A stretch of DNA of 64,000 nucleotides from Silurus meridionalis (taxonomy: Eukaryota > Chordata > Actinopteri > Siluriformes > Siluridae). The notes beneath the pieces were generated by a model. That model was not told the DNA's origin. It ran no database searches and was given only the letters and a program-made list of their open reading frames with translations. The stretch is taken from the NCBI RefSeq assembly GCF_014805685.1, contig NC_060906.1:19102164-19166163 (forward strand), written 5' to 3'. Made by a program: the position numbers and the translations under genes. Numbering within the stretch: the first letter of the stretch is position 1; each line of letters starts with the position of its first letter. Below, in pieces: positions 45,201-55,921 of this stretch.

Positions 45201-46283
45201 ACAAGGAAGAAGAACCGTCTTGGAAAACCGCTGTATGACTCTGGATGTAACTCAATGTTAGGGTTTCACTGATTATCTTATAGCCAATGCAATATTTGTA
45301 AATAGCAACAATTCTAATTCTCAAATCCTCAGAGGTCTTTGCCATGAGGTGCCATGTTGAACATCCTGTGGTCAGTGTGAGAGAATTGTACTCAAAGCAT
45401 GAAATTTTAACTGCTCTTATACAAGATACACAAATTTGTATGGTCCTGTCAAGCAGACAAAAACATGACAAATGAGACACATGACTTTGCATGGTTAAAT
45501 ACAGCTGTTATCACTTAGGGTGTACTCACATTTGTTGTTAGCTATTTTAATAATGGCTGTATGACGAGTTATTTTTAAAGGACAGTAAATCTGTACTGCT
45601 GTACAAGCTGCACATTGACTAAAATATATCCAAGGTTTCTTTCTATGCTATTGTCCTTTGAAAACATAATAAAGTGGCTGCTGAAATGTGAGGGGTGTAC
45701 TCACTTTTGTGAACTAAGGTATGAAGAAAGTAAAAAACAAAAAAGAATTAGTTTATGAAGATTACAGACATGTTTTATGTATTTATTTACTTTGGGATAT
45801 TATTAAATAACTAATATAATAATTGGTATAATGCTAAATGTATTTTTAACCGCAATCAAGTTTGATTTTTCATACAAATGTGTTTGGGCCCCTCTGATGT
45901 AGAACTATTTAGATATTAACTTCCCCCTCTGGCACTTTAATGTACATTTATATCTTTTGTAAACCCTATAATCAACAAACAAACAAACAAGCTAATAGAA
46001 TGTAGCTTGGGTAAAGCATTTCTCTCGGGGCACGATTAGAAATGTATAAATAATAAGACCGGGTGTAACTATATATAATTACATACGATTTAAACAGAAG
46101 TTAAAACATGGTTCAACAGTACTTTTGAATGTTTTATTATTGTAATTCTAAATAAAATAGCTAGCCTGCCTAGCCCACCTAGCACCTAGCTAGCTACACA
46201 CGTTCAGTTCCCATGCACGCGCCAGTCCATCTTACCTTCGCCACTTTCGGTATTCTCTGTTTCCCCGCCGCGGTGGACGCCAT
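39250..46283 (-). CDS. crnkl1: crnkl1 copy F (Crooked-neck-like 1), 14 exons; exon 11 frameshifted as printed
   Basis: Core scaffold of the catalytic spliceosome, built of HAT (half-a-TPR) repeats, nuclear. Exons 1-14 on the minus strand: 46283-46236, 43765-43613, 43522-43431, 43338-43180, 43088-42922, 42374-42196, 42034-41864, 41612-41421, 41319-41260, 40996-40916, 40833-40598, 40499-40398, 40000-39752, 39528-39250. The start [16 protein letters not shown] matches human ([17 protein letters not shown]). HAT repeats run from exon 3 to 13; the tail is Gln/Glu/Ser-rich (MWKKQQQQ ... [13 protein letters not shown]). With a 240-bp exon 11 the protein would be 723 residues. Here exon 11 is 236 bp: four single bases are missing relative to copy D, giving a stop at 40665-40663. 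All other exons are intact, including the AT-AC intron 5. It is the best candidate for the real gene if those deletions are sequence errors. Confidence 0.9.
42375..42921 (-). other. U12-type AT-AC intron 5 of crnkl1-F
   Basis: On the minus strand the intron begins ATATCCTTACC (42921-42911) and ends CTGCAC (AC at 42376-42375). The branch site TCCTCAAC is at 42392-42385. Joining 42922 to 42374 gives [14 protein letters not shown] in frame. At 547 bp it lacks the hAT insertion seen in copy D. Confidence 0.9.
43975..44150. mobile_element. SINE-like segment in crnkl1-F intron 1
   Basis: GGATAAGGGTGTCTGCTAAA followed by TGCC at 44124-44147 is the conserved 3' core of common fish SINEs. The 5' part reads TAGCTCAGTGTTTAAGAGAC. 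Confidence 0.6.
44355..45722 (-). mobile_element. Tc1-like transposon in crnkl1-F intron 1, decayed
   Basis: About 200-bp inverted ends hold GTGAGTACACCCTAAGTG (44499) and GGGTGTACTCACTTTTGTG (45693). Minus-strand coding fragments include [17 protein letters not shown] (HTH region), [16 protein letters not shown] and [16 protein letters not shown], the first Asp of the DDE triad. Frameshifts split it. Copy D has no counterpart in its intron 1, so insertion followed duplication. Confidence 0.8.
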
Positions 46284-46560
46284 GATTCCCGAATATGATC
46301 TTCCAACCAGAAATTCGTAGAAAACGGTCAATTTAACAAAAGAAATACACACAAAATACGCTATTTTTTTTAATCGAAGCTAATTTTTCCGCCACAACTT
46401 TTCTCTCGGTCCTCTACTTCCGCCTTCGCTATGATTGGCTTCTCACAAAACACTGTCCAATAGAAATCGCTCTGAATGAAGACTTAGCCAATCACGGGTG
46501 GAAATGGAAGAACACGTGACCAAAAAGATATGAATCCGGGTGGGAAAAAACGAAAAAAAA
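46284..46560 (-). promoter_or_regulatory. crnkl1-F promoter region
   Basis: Conserved with copy D: E-box CACGTG at 46513-46518 (GGTCACGTGTTCT on the minus strand) and CCAAT motif at 46488-46492, 204 bp or more from the ATG. Two more CCAAT motifs occur nearer the gene (46433-46438 region and 46457-46461). No TATA. Confidence 0.6.
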
Positions 46561-48110
46561 AACCAATAGACTAACGTCGAACCTTACGCATGCGCGGTAA
46601 CCTTTCGCGTCACAACATTATGAAGTTTAATAATAATCATGGTATTTTTTTTCCTTTATTGAAAGACACAAAAGTGTACATTCAATGAAATATCGTAAAT
46701 CTAATAAATAAATAAATAAATAAATAAAAACAACAAGAAATAATAAAATGTATTTTTAGAAATTTTGGGAATCCTTTCTGACCATTTAAATTTGTGTATA
46801 TAGAACTCACCTAATAATATTAACAAATTTTGCATAAAAATGTGACATTCGTATTTGTTTTATGTAAGTAAAAATAATATATTTTTCCCTCAACATAGTA
46901 AATAAACATTCAACATCAACCCAAAAAAAATTTAACACACATACATTATAAAAAAAGCTGTATAATGTAATGTATAACATTCCACACAAAACACAGAATT
47001 CAGGGAGATCAGTTTTATATCTCTTTAGGAACTGGTTTGTTGGATAAATACTGTGTATAATTTTAAAGCATATTTCACTAACTTTATTAGTGACACAATA
47101 TTTGTTATTATAAGTCTAAGTAAATTTCCAGTTAATAACCATGGTATTGGGACAGAAAGTATTAAGACATCTATCAGTGTTACATGGGACGTCCACAAGA
47201 TTTGATTTTTTTCAAGATTTAATTAGTCCTATTTCTCCCTTTCTATTAAAATATTAAAAATATTTGATTTGAGATTTTAATAATCGAGTATTCTGCCAAT
47301 GATTCCATCATTTAAAGTTAAATTAAAATGCAGTGTACATTGGTATCTTTATGTTTTAGTTTGAAATGATTCCAAACTTTGGAAGCTTTCTGTGGTTTAT
47401 TTTTGCCTGAATCTTCTCCTCAACCCTCACTGTTTTCTCCCCGTTTTTTCATTTTTCATTCTGCAGTGTCTTCTGGGTTCAGTGCGCTTCAGAGTTTAGT
47501 GGGTGATGCATCAGTAATAATGGTCGTGGGGAAACAAAGTGCTCCATGTATAGTTAAATGGACTAAACAAAACAAATAATTGTTTTATTCATTGTATTCG
47601 GATAAAGAACGTATTCAAATAGTTTAAATAATTTGTGTGTTCGGATAAAGGGTCCAGATTTTTGTAAATAAAAGGAAAAGAGACATCAGGTCAGTATGTT
47701 GATGAATGTGTGTATATTAGTTGTGTAACGATACTTAAAATTTACAGATTGGTATGTACCTCGGTTTTTAAGTAGGAGTCTGGTTCAATTTCGGTACAAT
47801 TAAGAAGAAATGCAAAACATATTTTATAAAATGTAAATAGAATAAATAAAATTGATGCATTTTTATTAAAATTGATTAAATTAATTAATCATTTAATTGG
47901 CACAAAATAATTTATAAAATAAAATTTAATAAATGGAAAAATTCAAGTAAAGCGTGGACATTTGTTAGACCCAATTTGAGTATTACAGATGGTTAATAGT
48001 GTGTGTGTGTTTTACATTTAATATAATTTTTTTTTTTTAGATATGTTCTACTAAACTGTTCTACATATTTTAGCATACTTTAACAAATGTCTTCATTCCT
48101 ATCATCCTTT
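46561..48110. other. AT-rich intergenic stretch
   Basis: No gene recognised. Short (AAAT)n tract at 46702-46725. Open frames here lack motifs. Confidence 0.45.
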
Positions 48111-48116
48111 ATTCAT

Positions 48117-48775
48117 TCACTCCCTCAATATGCAGAAAAAGTTGCTTTGGAGCATTTCGGAAATAATCCTTTATATTTGCAAACCCGTGCATTTCCTAAA
48201 ACACTTTGTACAAACAGCACAACAAACTTTGGATTTGGATTTTTTGCAAAAGCCTGTACTTTTTTAAAATTCATCAAGTTCATCTCTCATAAGTAGGTAT
48301 TTATGTCAATTAACATATCATTCCAATCAGAATGTCCTTTTGCCAAATAGTCCAAATCAATATAAATCAAATATGCAATAAAATATATACATTTGTGCTT
48401 TTGAAATTCATAGATGCCAAACAGAGGGAAGTCAGATTTTATGCATTTTCAATCATTGTAATCCAAACTGTAGTTTATATCAAGAAATCCTGAAACTGTG
48501 TGCCATCATACTGACATGACTAAACATTTTGATTATTCTGTTTGTGAACAATGACAAAGGGACTTTTCATTCTGATGGGAATGAGATGACATAAATACTT
48601 ACTTTTAAGAGATGAACTGAGGATTTTGAGAAAAGTAAAGGCTTTTGCAAGAAATCCAATGTGTTGTGCTGTTTGTATAAATAGTTTTGAGAAATGCACT
48701 TTAATATTACAAAACCTTAATAAATATTAAGGATGATTCGAGAAATGCTCCAAAGCAGCTGAGAAAAACTGTAAA
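48117..48775. mobile_element. Fold-back element with ~220-bp imperfect arms
   Basis: Left arm 48117-48340 and right arm 48545-48775 are imperfect reverse complements. Shared blocks are GCTTTGGAGCATTTC, ACAAACAGCACAACA, GCAAAAGCCT.TACTTTT, GTTCATCTCT and CATCAGAATG-like wording. The ~200-bp centre is unrelated. No transposase and no clear target duplication were seen. Confidence 0.75.
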
Positions 48776-49190
48776 AAGACCGGACAGGATTCACACTTTT
48801 ACTGTACTGTACTAGTGTTTGTTTCCTGGTTTCAGAAATTGTTATTCTGTGTTTTGCTCTGTCGCCAACTGAAGGTTCACGAGATTCACCTTTGACATAC
48901 TTTAGAGAACTAGGTGATTATTGGTTGATCGAATGCCATTTACTCCCCTTCATTAATGACATTTAAAATTCATCTGCACAATTGATCAGTTCAAGACACA
49001 TTTACAAACAAAAGTGTAATAAAAATTCAAGCATGACGGATTCTGACAACTTTAACCATTTTGCATTCAATGACTTCTGCAATGAGCTGATGCTTAACTG
49101 TTTTGGGGGTAAAGACTATGCAGGTGAAACCAGTATAATATATTTTGATCAGCATGACTTGAACAACTGATATCAAAGTCAGTAGGAGTA
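48776..49190. other. Spacer
   Basis: No supported gene or repeat family. Confidence 0.4.
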
Positions 49191-49515
49191 AGACAGAGTA
49201 CATGTGTGTGAATGAGAGGAAGGGCAGTGGAGTGGTGCAGTTGCAGGGAGAAGAGATGATGAAGGTGGATGAGTTTAGGTAAGTAATGAAGAGTGTGATA
49301 GAAGAGTGAAGAAAAGAGTGCAGGCAGGGTGGAGTGGGTGGAGAAGAGTGATAGCAGGAGTGATTTGTTATAGAAGAGTATCTGCAAGAGTGAAAGTTTA
49401 TAGGACTGTGGTGAGACCTGCAATGTTGTTTGGTTTCGAGACAGTGGCATTGAGTAAAAGACAGGAGGTGGAGATGGAGGAAGCAGAGCTGAAGATGCTG
49501 AGATTTTTATCAGAA
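49191..49515 (+). pseudogene. RTE-like LINE, C-terminal RT fragment
   Basis: Frames read KTEYMCVNERKGSG near the start, and then KKRVQAGWSGWRRVIAGVIC, RRVSARVKVYRTVVRPAM and ETVALSKRQEVEMEEAELKM. This is the C-terminal block of RTE-type reverse transcriptases (VR.A...G.E.. ...K..A..ELKML). A stop and frameshift precede the last part. Confidence 0.75.
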
Positions 49516-49518
49516 GTG

Positions 49519-49587
49519 ACAAGCTCCTTGTAATCAGCGTAATTGATCCACATGTAAATGTAGCACCTCTAGCGCCCCTTTTCCCCA

Positions 49588-49590
<3 letters not shown>
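49519..49590 (-). pseudogene. crnkl1: Orphan crnkl1 exon 8 fragment (copy G)
   Basis: GCGTAATTGATCCACATGTA and the following AATGTAGCACCTC match the minus strand of copy F exon 8 (GCGTAATTGATCCACAAGTA then AATGTAACGCCTC), encoding the [15 protein letters not shown] region. About 70 bp only, wedged between the RTE fragment and a (CA)n tract, with no neighbouring exon. Confidence 0.7.
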
Positions 49591-49624
<34 letters not shown>

Positions 49625-49630
49625 TATATT

Positions 49631-49669
<39 letters not shown>

Positions 49670-49725
49670 ATACAAAGCGCCCCTGCATACATAGCGCCCC
49701 CTACGTGTATACATAGCGCCCCTTT
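49591..49725. repeat. (CA)n tracts and CATAGCGCCCC short repeats
   Basis: Two (CA)n runs (49591-49620 and 49632-49668) are followed by three spaced copies of CATAGCGCCCC or a close variant (49675-49722). The last motif echoes TAGCGCCCCTT at the end of the orphan crnkl1 exon 8, suggesting local slippage. Confidence 0.8.
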
Positions 49726-49964
49726 GATTAATGTTATGATATTAATGTTACGTAATTAAATATTTTGGTGACGTCACAATGGGCCCCAAAACATTTATTG
49801 TACCGCACATACCCAAACAACAGCATAATCAACAAGTCAGTCTTGAGTTCACATGTTGCGTGTCCCAGGAGGAGACATTGCGTAAGAATTAAAATTGCAG
49901 ATGTCGAAGGTAAGAACTTGCTTTCTATTTTTAAAAAGCGGAGGTTACGTCTCCACTCGCGAAC

Positions 49965-50360
49965 CGGTGTTGTGCCGAATTCCGCACCCCCGGCTGGAGA
50001 CTACCCGCTCCTCGCGAGCGCCGTCAATAGCATCGTGTTTCCAGTAGATGGCAGTTAAAACACGAAAAGTTTAGACAAATGTTAAATTGAACGAAAACTT
50101 ATGCATGTTCCTGTAGATGACAGTATAAACTTAGAAATGTTATTAATTGTTTTTTAACCTAAAAAATGGGTCTGATACACATAAACAAGTAATACTGTAT
50201 GTCCAGATCCACATTTTTTTCTATTAACTTGAACAGCTTTAGTATTTAGGAGGCATTATTTGGGCAGTATAATACTAAAGATGTCCAAGCTTCCATTTTC
50301 CACAAACGAACAAATAAAGTCATATAGATGCAATAACACAATTTAAAATGCCGGATAAAA
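49965..50360 (+). mobile_element. Single end of the long-inverted-repeat family
   Basis: GGTGTTGTGCCGAATTCCGC, then TTTCCAGTAGATGGCAG and GATGACAGTATAAACTTAG, aligns in order with the left arm of the 34386 element. The partner arm was not found. 50200-50360 matches 18700-18930 in reverse. Confidence 0.55.
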
Positions 50361-50436
50361 CATTTTTATTGCTTATTTTACATTATTCGACTCGTGCACG
50401 GAGGAAAATATATTATTCTAAACAGCTCTATAACCA

Positions 50437-51148
50437 TGGGCGTAAATCCCGGGGGGGACGGAGGGGACAATTAATGTTCAACTCCATTAACTAGGGTATT
50501 TTATTCACTTTAAATAAAGCGATTCTCTTTAATGTAGTTGATGCAGACTCATTCATAAATGAATTGCGTCAAAAATGCTGATTACCGATGTAATTTTCCA
50601 TGAATCTGCTCTATTAGTGATTAAAATATGACTTATCTAGTTAACTTTAGCTTGTTTACAATAGCTTGTAGCATAGTGCACTGACACTAACACACCAAAG
50701 CCGTTTCCCATGCAGTGTTTTATTTGGGACGACTTGGTATAATGTTAATTTAACATTAACACACAATGAGCATATTGTTTATCTGTGCATTTACTAAATG
50801 AGCACTGTGCTACGTCCCAACTGACCCCACTGTATTTTTTTGTATAATCAATTTCTATTGTGTTCTTAAGTGTCTTAATTAATTTGTAAATAAAAATTAA
50901 AACTTTTTTTAAATTCCTTGTTTTGCTTTGTCACTAAACCTGAGAAAAACTTTAAAAATAACCATAATGACGTAGTCTCCATGCTACACTAATAATGATA
51001 AAAGCAAAGTTTTTCACTGTGGGGACACTGTGTCTTTATATAAGTACAATTTTAATGTATTATTTGTGTCCCCTTCAAAAAATTGTTCATGAGAAATTTT
51101 ATATTTATTGTCCCCCCGTACTGTTAAATGAAATTTACGCCCATGCCT
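50437..51148. mobile_element. Non-autonomous DNA element with CATGGGCGTAAAT ends
   Basis: Inverted ends CATGGGCGTAAATCCCGGGG (left) and, reversed from 51148, GGCATGGGCGTAAATTTCAT. Both are followed by GGGGGACA-type wording. About 710 bp, AT-rich interior, no coding region. Confidence 0.65.
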
Positions 51149-51247
51149 ATAACAGACATGAGCATGTTGAAAAATTGACATCATACTCGAACAAAACCTT
51201 AGGTGTAATGGGCAGTAAGTTCAAACAGAGATTGTGTAGGTCCTAAA

Positions 51248-51648
51248 ATGTACATTATATTGTCAAAAGTATTGAGTCACCTGGCCATACGTATGGTATG
51301 TGATTTTTGAGCATTGCCTTCCACATTTGGTCCCAAATTGCTTTTATAATTCCCTCCACACTTCTGGAAAGCTGTTCCACTAGATTCTGGAGTGTGCTTA
51401 TGAATATTTGTGTTCATCAGCCACAAGGCTATTACGTTAGTACTGAAGTAGGTGAGGAGACCTGGGGTGCAGTCAGAGTTTCAATTCATCCCAAAGGTGT
51501 TTATGGGTATGTAGGGATGAGATCAGAGCTCTATAGCAGGCTACACTTTTGTTCAATTGAGTGCCTCCAGGGTTTTGGTAACAGTTTGGAAAAGAACCAC
51601 ATATAGCAGAAAGGTCAGGTGACCCAAAACTTTTGGGATTATAGCGTA
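51248..51648. mobile_element. Tc1/mariner-type MITE, ~400 bp
   Basis: The left end TTGTCAAAAGTATTGAGTCA and the right end (reversed) TATAATCCCAAAAGTTTTGG, then GTCACCTG, are inverted, with TA at both borders. Interior wording (AAAGCTGTTCCACTAGATTC) is that of a common teleost MITE. It lies about 200 bp upstream of the USP gene. Confidence 0.75.
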
Positions 51649-51878
51649 TGACAAATTCTTATAATAATATAATATAATATATAATAATTCAACACTAAAA
51701 TTTGACAGTGATCGTGAAGACCAACAAAGAAAAATACTATAGAATTTAAATGAAGGCTTTTGTAAAGATTACCAACAAACTGTTTATTCCCTATGCAGCT
51801 GGAATTTAAATGAAAGTCGGCAAAGAGTCCCTTTAAAGGTATATTGTGCAAATCTTGGAGAAGGCCTCAACTAGCATC

Positions 51879-54274
51879 ATGCAAAAGCATAGGGAACAGG
51901 ACAGTGTGAAGCCATGGCCAAATCCCCCACAGACAAATTGTAGTACCATTAAAAATGAGAAAACAAATGATTTTGAACAATTAACAGTGACCAATACAAC
52001 ACATGGGAAAGAAAAGAAGCCTGCATCTAGGGAAAGGATGACTGCAAATAGAGGTTTTATGAAAAAAGAAGTAGGTCAGGTTTACATAAAGCCGACCTCA
52101 GCACTCACAAGCACAAAACAGGGCGAGGTCAAAAAGACTCACAATAGAACATATTTACTATGGTCAGCACGGCAAACCCCAATAATCAAGGAATGGGAAG
52201 AAAAGAAGGAGGTGATTCTGCATGGCCAAGAAAGGAAGGTAATGACCTCAACTGGCCTGGTGAACCAAAATGTCAAGCTGAGCAACCACCAGAAGAAGGT
52301 GATTATTGTATCACCGGATCTGACTTCATCTAAAAAATCCCAAAAGAGTTTGGTTTTAACTCCATTTGAGAAAACGATGCAGAGTTTATCTCCAACTCAA
52401 TCTGGGAAAGCTAAAAGGAATTTGACTCCAATTACATCTGGAAAAATGAAACAGAGTTTGACTCCAGTTCTATTTAAGGAAATTAAACTGAGTTTGGCAC
52501 CAAATCATTCTGGAAAAGACAAAAGGAGTTTGACTTCAGTTCCATTTAACAAAACGAGGCAGAGTCTGGCTCCAACTCAAGCTGGGAAAGCTAAAAGCAG
52601 TTTGACACCAATTACATCTGGAAAAATGAAACAGAGTTTGACTCCAATTCCATTTAAGGAAATGAAAGAGAGTTTGACTCCAGTTCCATCTGAGAAAATG
52701 AAACTAAGTTTGGCTCTAACTCAATCTGGGAAAGACAAAAGGAGTTGGACTCCTGTTCCATTTGGGAAAACAAAGCAGAGTCTGGCTCCAACTCAAGATG
52801 GGAAAGCTAAAAGGAGTTTGACACCATTTACATCTGGAAAAATAAAACAGAGTTTGACTCCAATCACATTTAAGGAAATGAAAAATAGTTTGACTCCAGT
52901 TCCATCTGAGAAAATAAAACAGAGTTTAACTTCAGTTCCATCTCAGGAATCAAAACAGAGTTTGACTCCAATTCCTTTTAAGGAAACAAAATCCGATTTG
53001 ATTTCAATTCCATCTGAGGAAACTAAAATATGTTTGAATCCAATCCCATCTGAGGAATCAAAACAGAGTTTGACTCCATTTCCATATAAGGAAATGGAAC
53101 CGAGTTTGGCCTCAATTCTATCGGAGGAAACTAAAAAACTTTTGGCTTCAGTTCCATCTGAGAAATCGGAGCAGTGTTTGACTACAGTTCCATCTGAGGA
53201 AACTAAAAAATGTTTGAATCCAATCCCATATGAGGAATCAAAACAGAGTTTGACTCCATTTCCATTTAAGGAGATGAAACCGAGTTTGACTTCAATTCTA
53301 TCAGAGGAAACTAAAAAACTTTTGAATTCAGTTCCATCTGAGGAATCTGAGGAAACCCAAAAGCATCCAATTTTCTCATGGGTCACAAACCAGCAAATGC
53401 TCCAGTGCGGGTATGATACTTTAATTTGTTTTGCTTTTTTTTAACTAAAAAAATTTTTAGTTCAATAATTAGTTCTGCTTACTGATCATTTGAGTGGAAT
53501 GCTTTAGAATATAAATGACCCTATATATTGATACAGAAACAGGGAACATTAACAGTAGTTCTGCACTACAGTATTTGTATGGTTTATTTGCCACTAGTGT
53601 AACAGGTGAATCTGTTGCAGGTTGCCTAATTTTCAAAACAACTGCTACGTAAATGCGAGTCTACAGTGTCTGTTTACAGCCGGGACTTTCTGTAGAGATC
53701 TCGCCAGTCTGCTGGAAAATTCTAGCCCCAACTTAGGGGACACATTTCTAAGGTACTGAGACTTTACAGAACTATATGTTCTTTTTATTTAAATAGTACA
53801 ATATGTTTATACTGCATTTTTTTAAAGATGTAAACGTACCAATTATAATGTCTAAGTTTCTGATAAAAATTATGAAAAAAGCAGTAGGAAAGAATATAAT
53901 AGTGTTTTCAAACTTGGTCAAGTACCAGAGGCAATGGATTGTAATTGCAATAATTAATTAAGAAAATGTATATTGAATATATAGTAGGTACAGTATAAGA
54001 ATTAACTTTGATAATAGGGAATAGAACTACAAATATCTTACATTTTTCTTGCTCCTTTGCAGATGTTTTTTGGAGTTGTCAAAGATGAGATGCAGCTCTG
54101 AAGTTCAACATGACATTGACACAAATTCTCTCCTCATGACCCTGATTGCATCAGCTGCAAAGGTCAACCAAGAATTCGCCATCGGCCAACAGAACGTAAG
54201 CTTACAAAATACAGACACACACATTAAAACATGCTAAAAGGAAACAGTGTCTTGGTATGATTTCATGATTTCTG

Positions 54275-54357
<83 letters not shown>

Positions 54358-55921
54358 GGATGCCCATGAATTCCTCTGTTACTGTCTTACCCAACTAGAG
54401 CAATCCGTGAAAAAACTGGGTTGCCAGAAGTTTGTGGGACCTAAATGCCCAGTGAAGTCCAATTTCAAGTTCAAGATGAGGAATGTCATAACATGCTCTA
54501 GGTATGATGCATAACAAAAAGAGATTTTAGTTTATTCATGATGCAGATGAATCTTAGATGTCTGATGCATGTTGTATGTTTTGCAGCTGTGGATCCCGGC
54601 AGAACAAAGTGGAGATGTTTAACCATATCTCTGTCCCCCTGACACATGACAATGTGGCTCAGTGCCTCAACCACATATTTAATGTGAACATTTCTCAGAA
54701 TACTTTTCTTTTTTGCTTTATATTTATGATGTCATTGTATCTGACCTCCTTGTGTATTAATACTGGGTATATTGCAGAATGTGACAATGTTGAACAGAAA
54801 GTGTACGGAATGTGGAGGAAAATCTGCCAGCTCCTTGTGGAGGATCCTCAGGCTGCCCAGGTATGGATGCTAAATACAGACACGCATACACTTCTGGGTT
54901 CAACACTAGAAGTAATATTATTGTGTGTGTTTTTTTTTTTTGACATTTATGTCACATTTGGTGCATTTTCTTTCTTGGTGCAGTCACGGTAATCATGCTT
55001 GCTGACAAAGAAAAGAATTTAACTTTGATTGAGGGATTTTTTTTTATTTCTCCATCTGTCTGTCGGGCATCAGTCCGCTGACATCAGGTCGAACATCACT
55101 TTTAATGTATTTTCTTTCCAGGTTTCTGTTTCTGCAACTAAACAGATTTGAAGTGGAGAACCATTACAAAATCATCAAGATAACTACTCAAGTGTACATC
55201 AATCCTGAGCTGCAAATAAATTGTTTTCCTCAGCAAAACATGCCCAGAATAGGTATGTTGCAAGCTAGTGAACAGTCTGTTTCTTAAAATCCAAGAGTCC
55301 AAGAAAGACATGTTAATAGCAAGTACAAAGCATATCCGGATTAAGATCAAGACAGGCTAATCTTTTTTCTTCTTCCCTCATATAGAGAACAACAATGCTA
55401 AGGCCAGCATGACAGAAAAAAATAAACAGAGGAGAAATAGTCAGGTAGACACTATAAATGATAAAGTGAGAATGATAGGAAAAGGAGTGTAAAATAAGGA
55501 GTTTAGGCAGGAGGTTTAAAACTGCCTGTACTGTGTACACTATGGTTTTGTATTTATTTTTTTAAATGCATTTTGGTATGTGTGCTGTTTTTAGTGTAGC
55601 TCATCCTATCGGCTGATCAGCTGCCTGAGCCATTGTGGGGTATCACCTTTATCTGGTGAGATAAACACACTGAAAATGAACAAATAGACTATATTTTAAT
55701 TTATAACTTTGGAAAACACTTTTTTATTGTGATCTGCAGTTCCCATTGCTGTGCATATCTCTTTCCCAGGACATTATGTGGCTGATTGTTCCACTCAAAA
55801 TCCCCATCAGTGGATGACCTGTAATGATAGCTTCGTCTCACTGAGCGAAAAGATGGACTTATTAAAGAAGAGGTCGACTAATGCCTACGTGCTCCTCTAC
55901 GAGAGAGTGGACACATGCTAA
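51879..55921 (+). CDS. Ubiquitin-specific protease, USP37/USP26/USP29-like, with N-terminal 12-residue repeats
   Basis: Cysteine deubiquitinase; predicted to cleave ubiquitin from proteins. Exons: (51879)-53410, 53621-53752, 54063-54195, 54359-54501, 54587-54683, 54778-54860, 55122-55252, 55386-55444, 55595-55655, 55770-55921, giving 840 residues from the first ATG. Cys box GLPNFQNNCYVNASLQCL (exon 2); NDAHEFL-type region as QNDAHEFLCYCL; zinc ribbon CSSCG and CTECGGK; LPRFLFLQLNRF matching USP37 LPRVLILHLKRY; YRLISCLSH; His box GHYVADC; QWMTCND. Catalytic Cys, His and Asp/Asn are all present. The USP37 insert with ubiquitin-interacting motifs is missing. The first exon is mostly a Ser/Thr/Pro/Lys repeat. 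The frame is open upstream to a stop at 51834, so a further 5' exon may supply the start; no 5' exon was identified. Confidence 0.85.
52347..53354 (+). repeat. Coding minisatellite: 28 units of 36 bp (12 residues)
   Basis: Twenty-eight consecutive 12-residue units with a consensus close to SLTPIPSEEMKQ, without a single length change. Positions 1-4 (S-L-T-P) and a Lys near position 11 are the most constant. Higher-order periodicity is visible: units 7-10 and 13-16 repeat the same four-unit order, and units 20-23 and 25-28 repeat another. Uniform 36-bp steps point to unequal exchange under reading-frame selection. Confidence 0.95.
54280..54350. repeat. (GT)n microsatellite at a 3' splice site
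   Basis: About 35 GT units end 7 bp before the TAG acceptor (54356-54358) of USP exon 4. They occupy the place of a normal polypyrimidine tract. Confidence 0.95.

Noticed and set aside
49094..49714. 206-residue minus-strand open frame
   Set aside because: It reads antisense through the RTE fragment and (CA)n tracts. Its Cys/Val-rich start is a microsatellite artefact and no domain is present.
51846..51878. USP translation start at 51846
   Set aside because: The codon there is GTG, not ATG. The first ATG in frame is at 51879, and a 5' exon may exist.
52943..53386. 147-residue minus-strand open frame
   Set aside because: It is the antisense shadow of the in-frame 36-bp repeat array of the USP gene.
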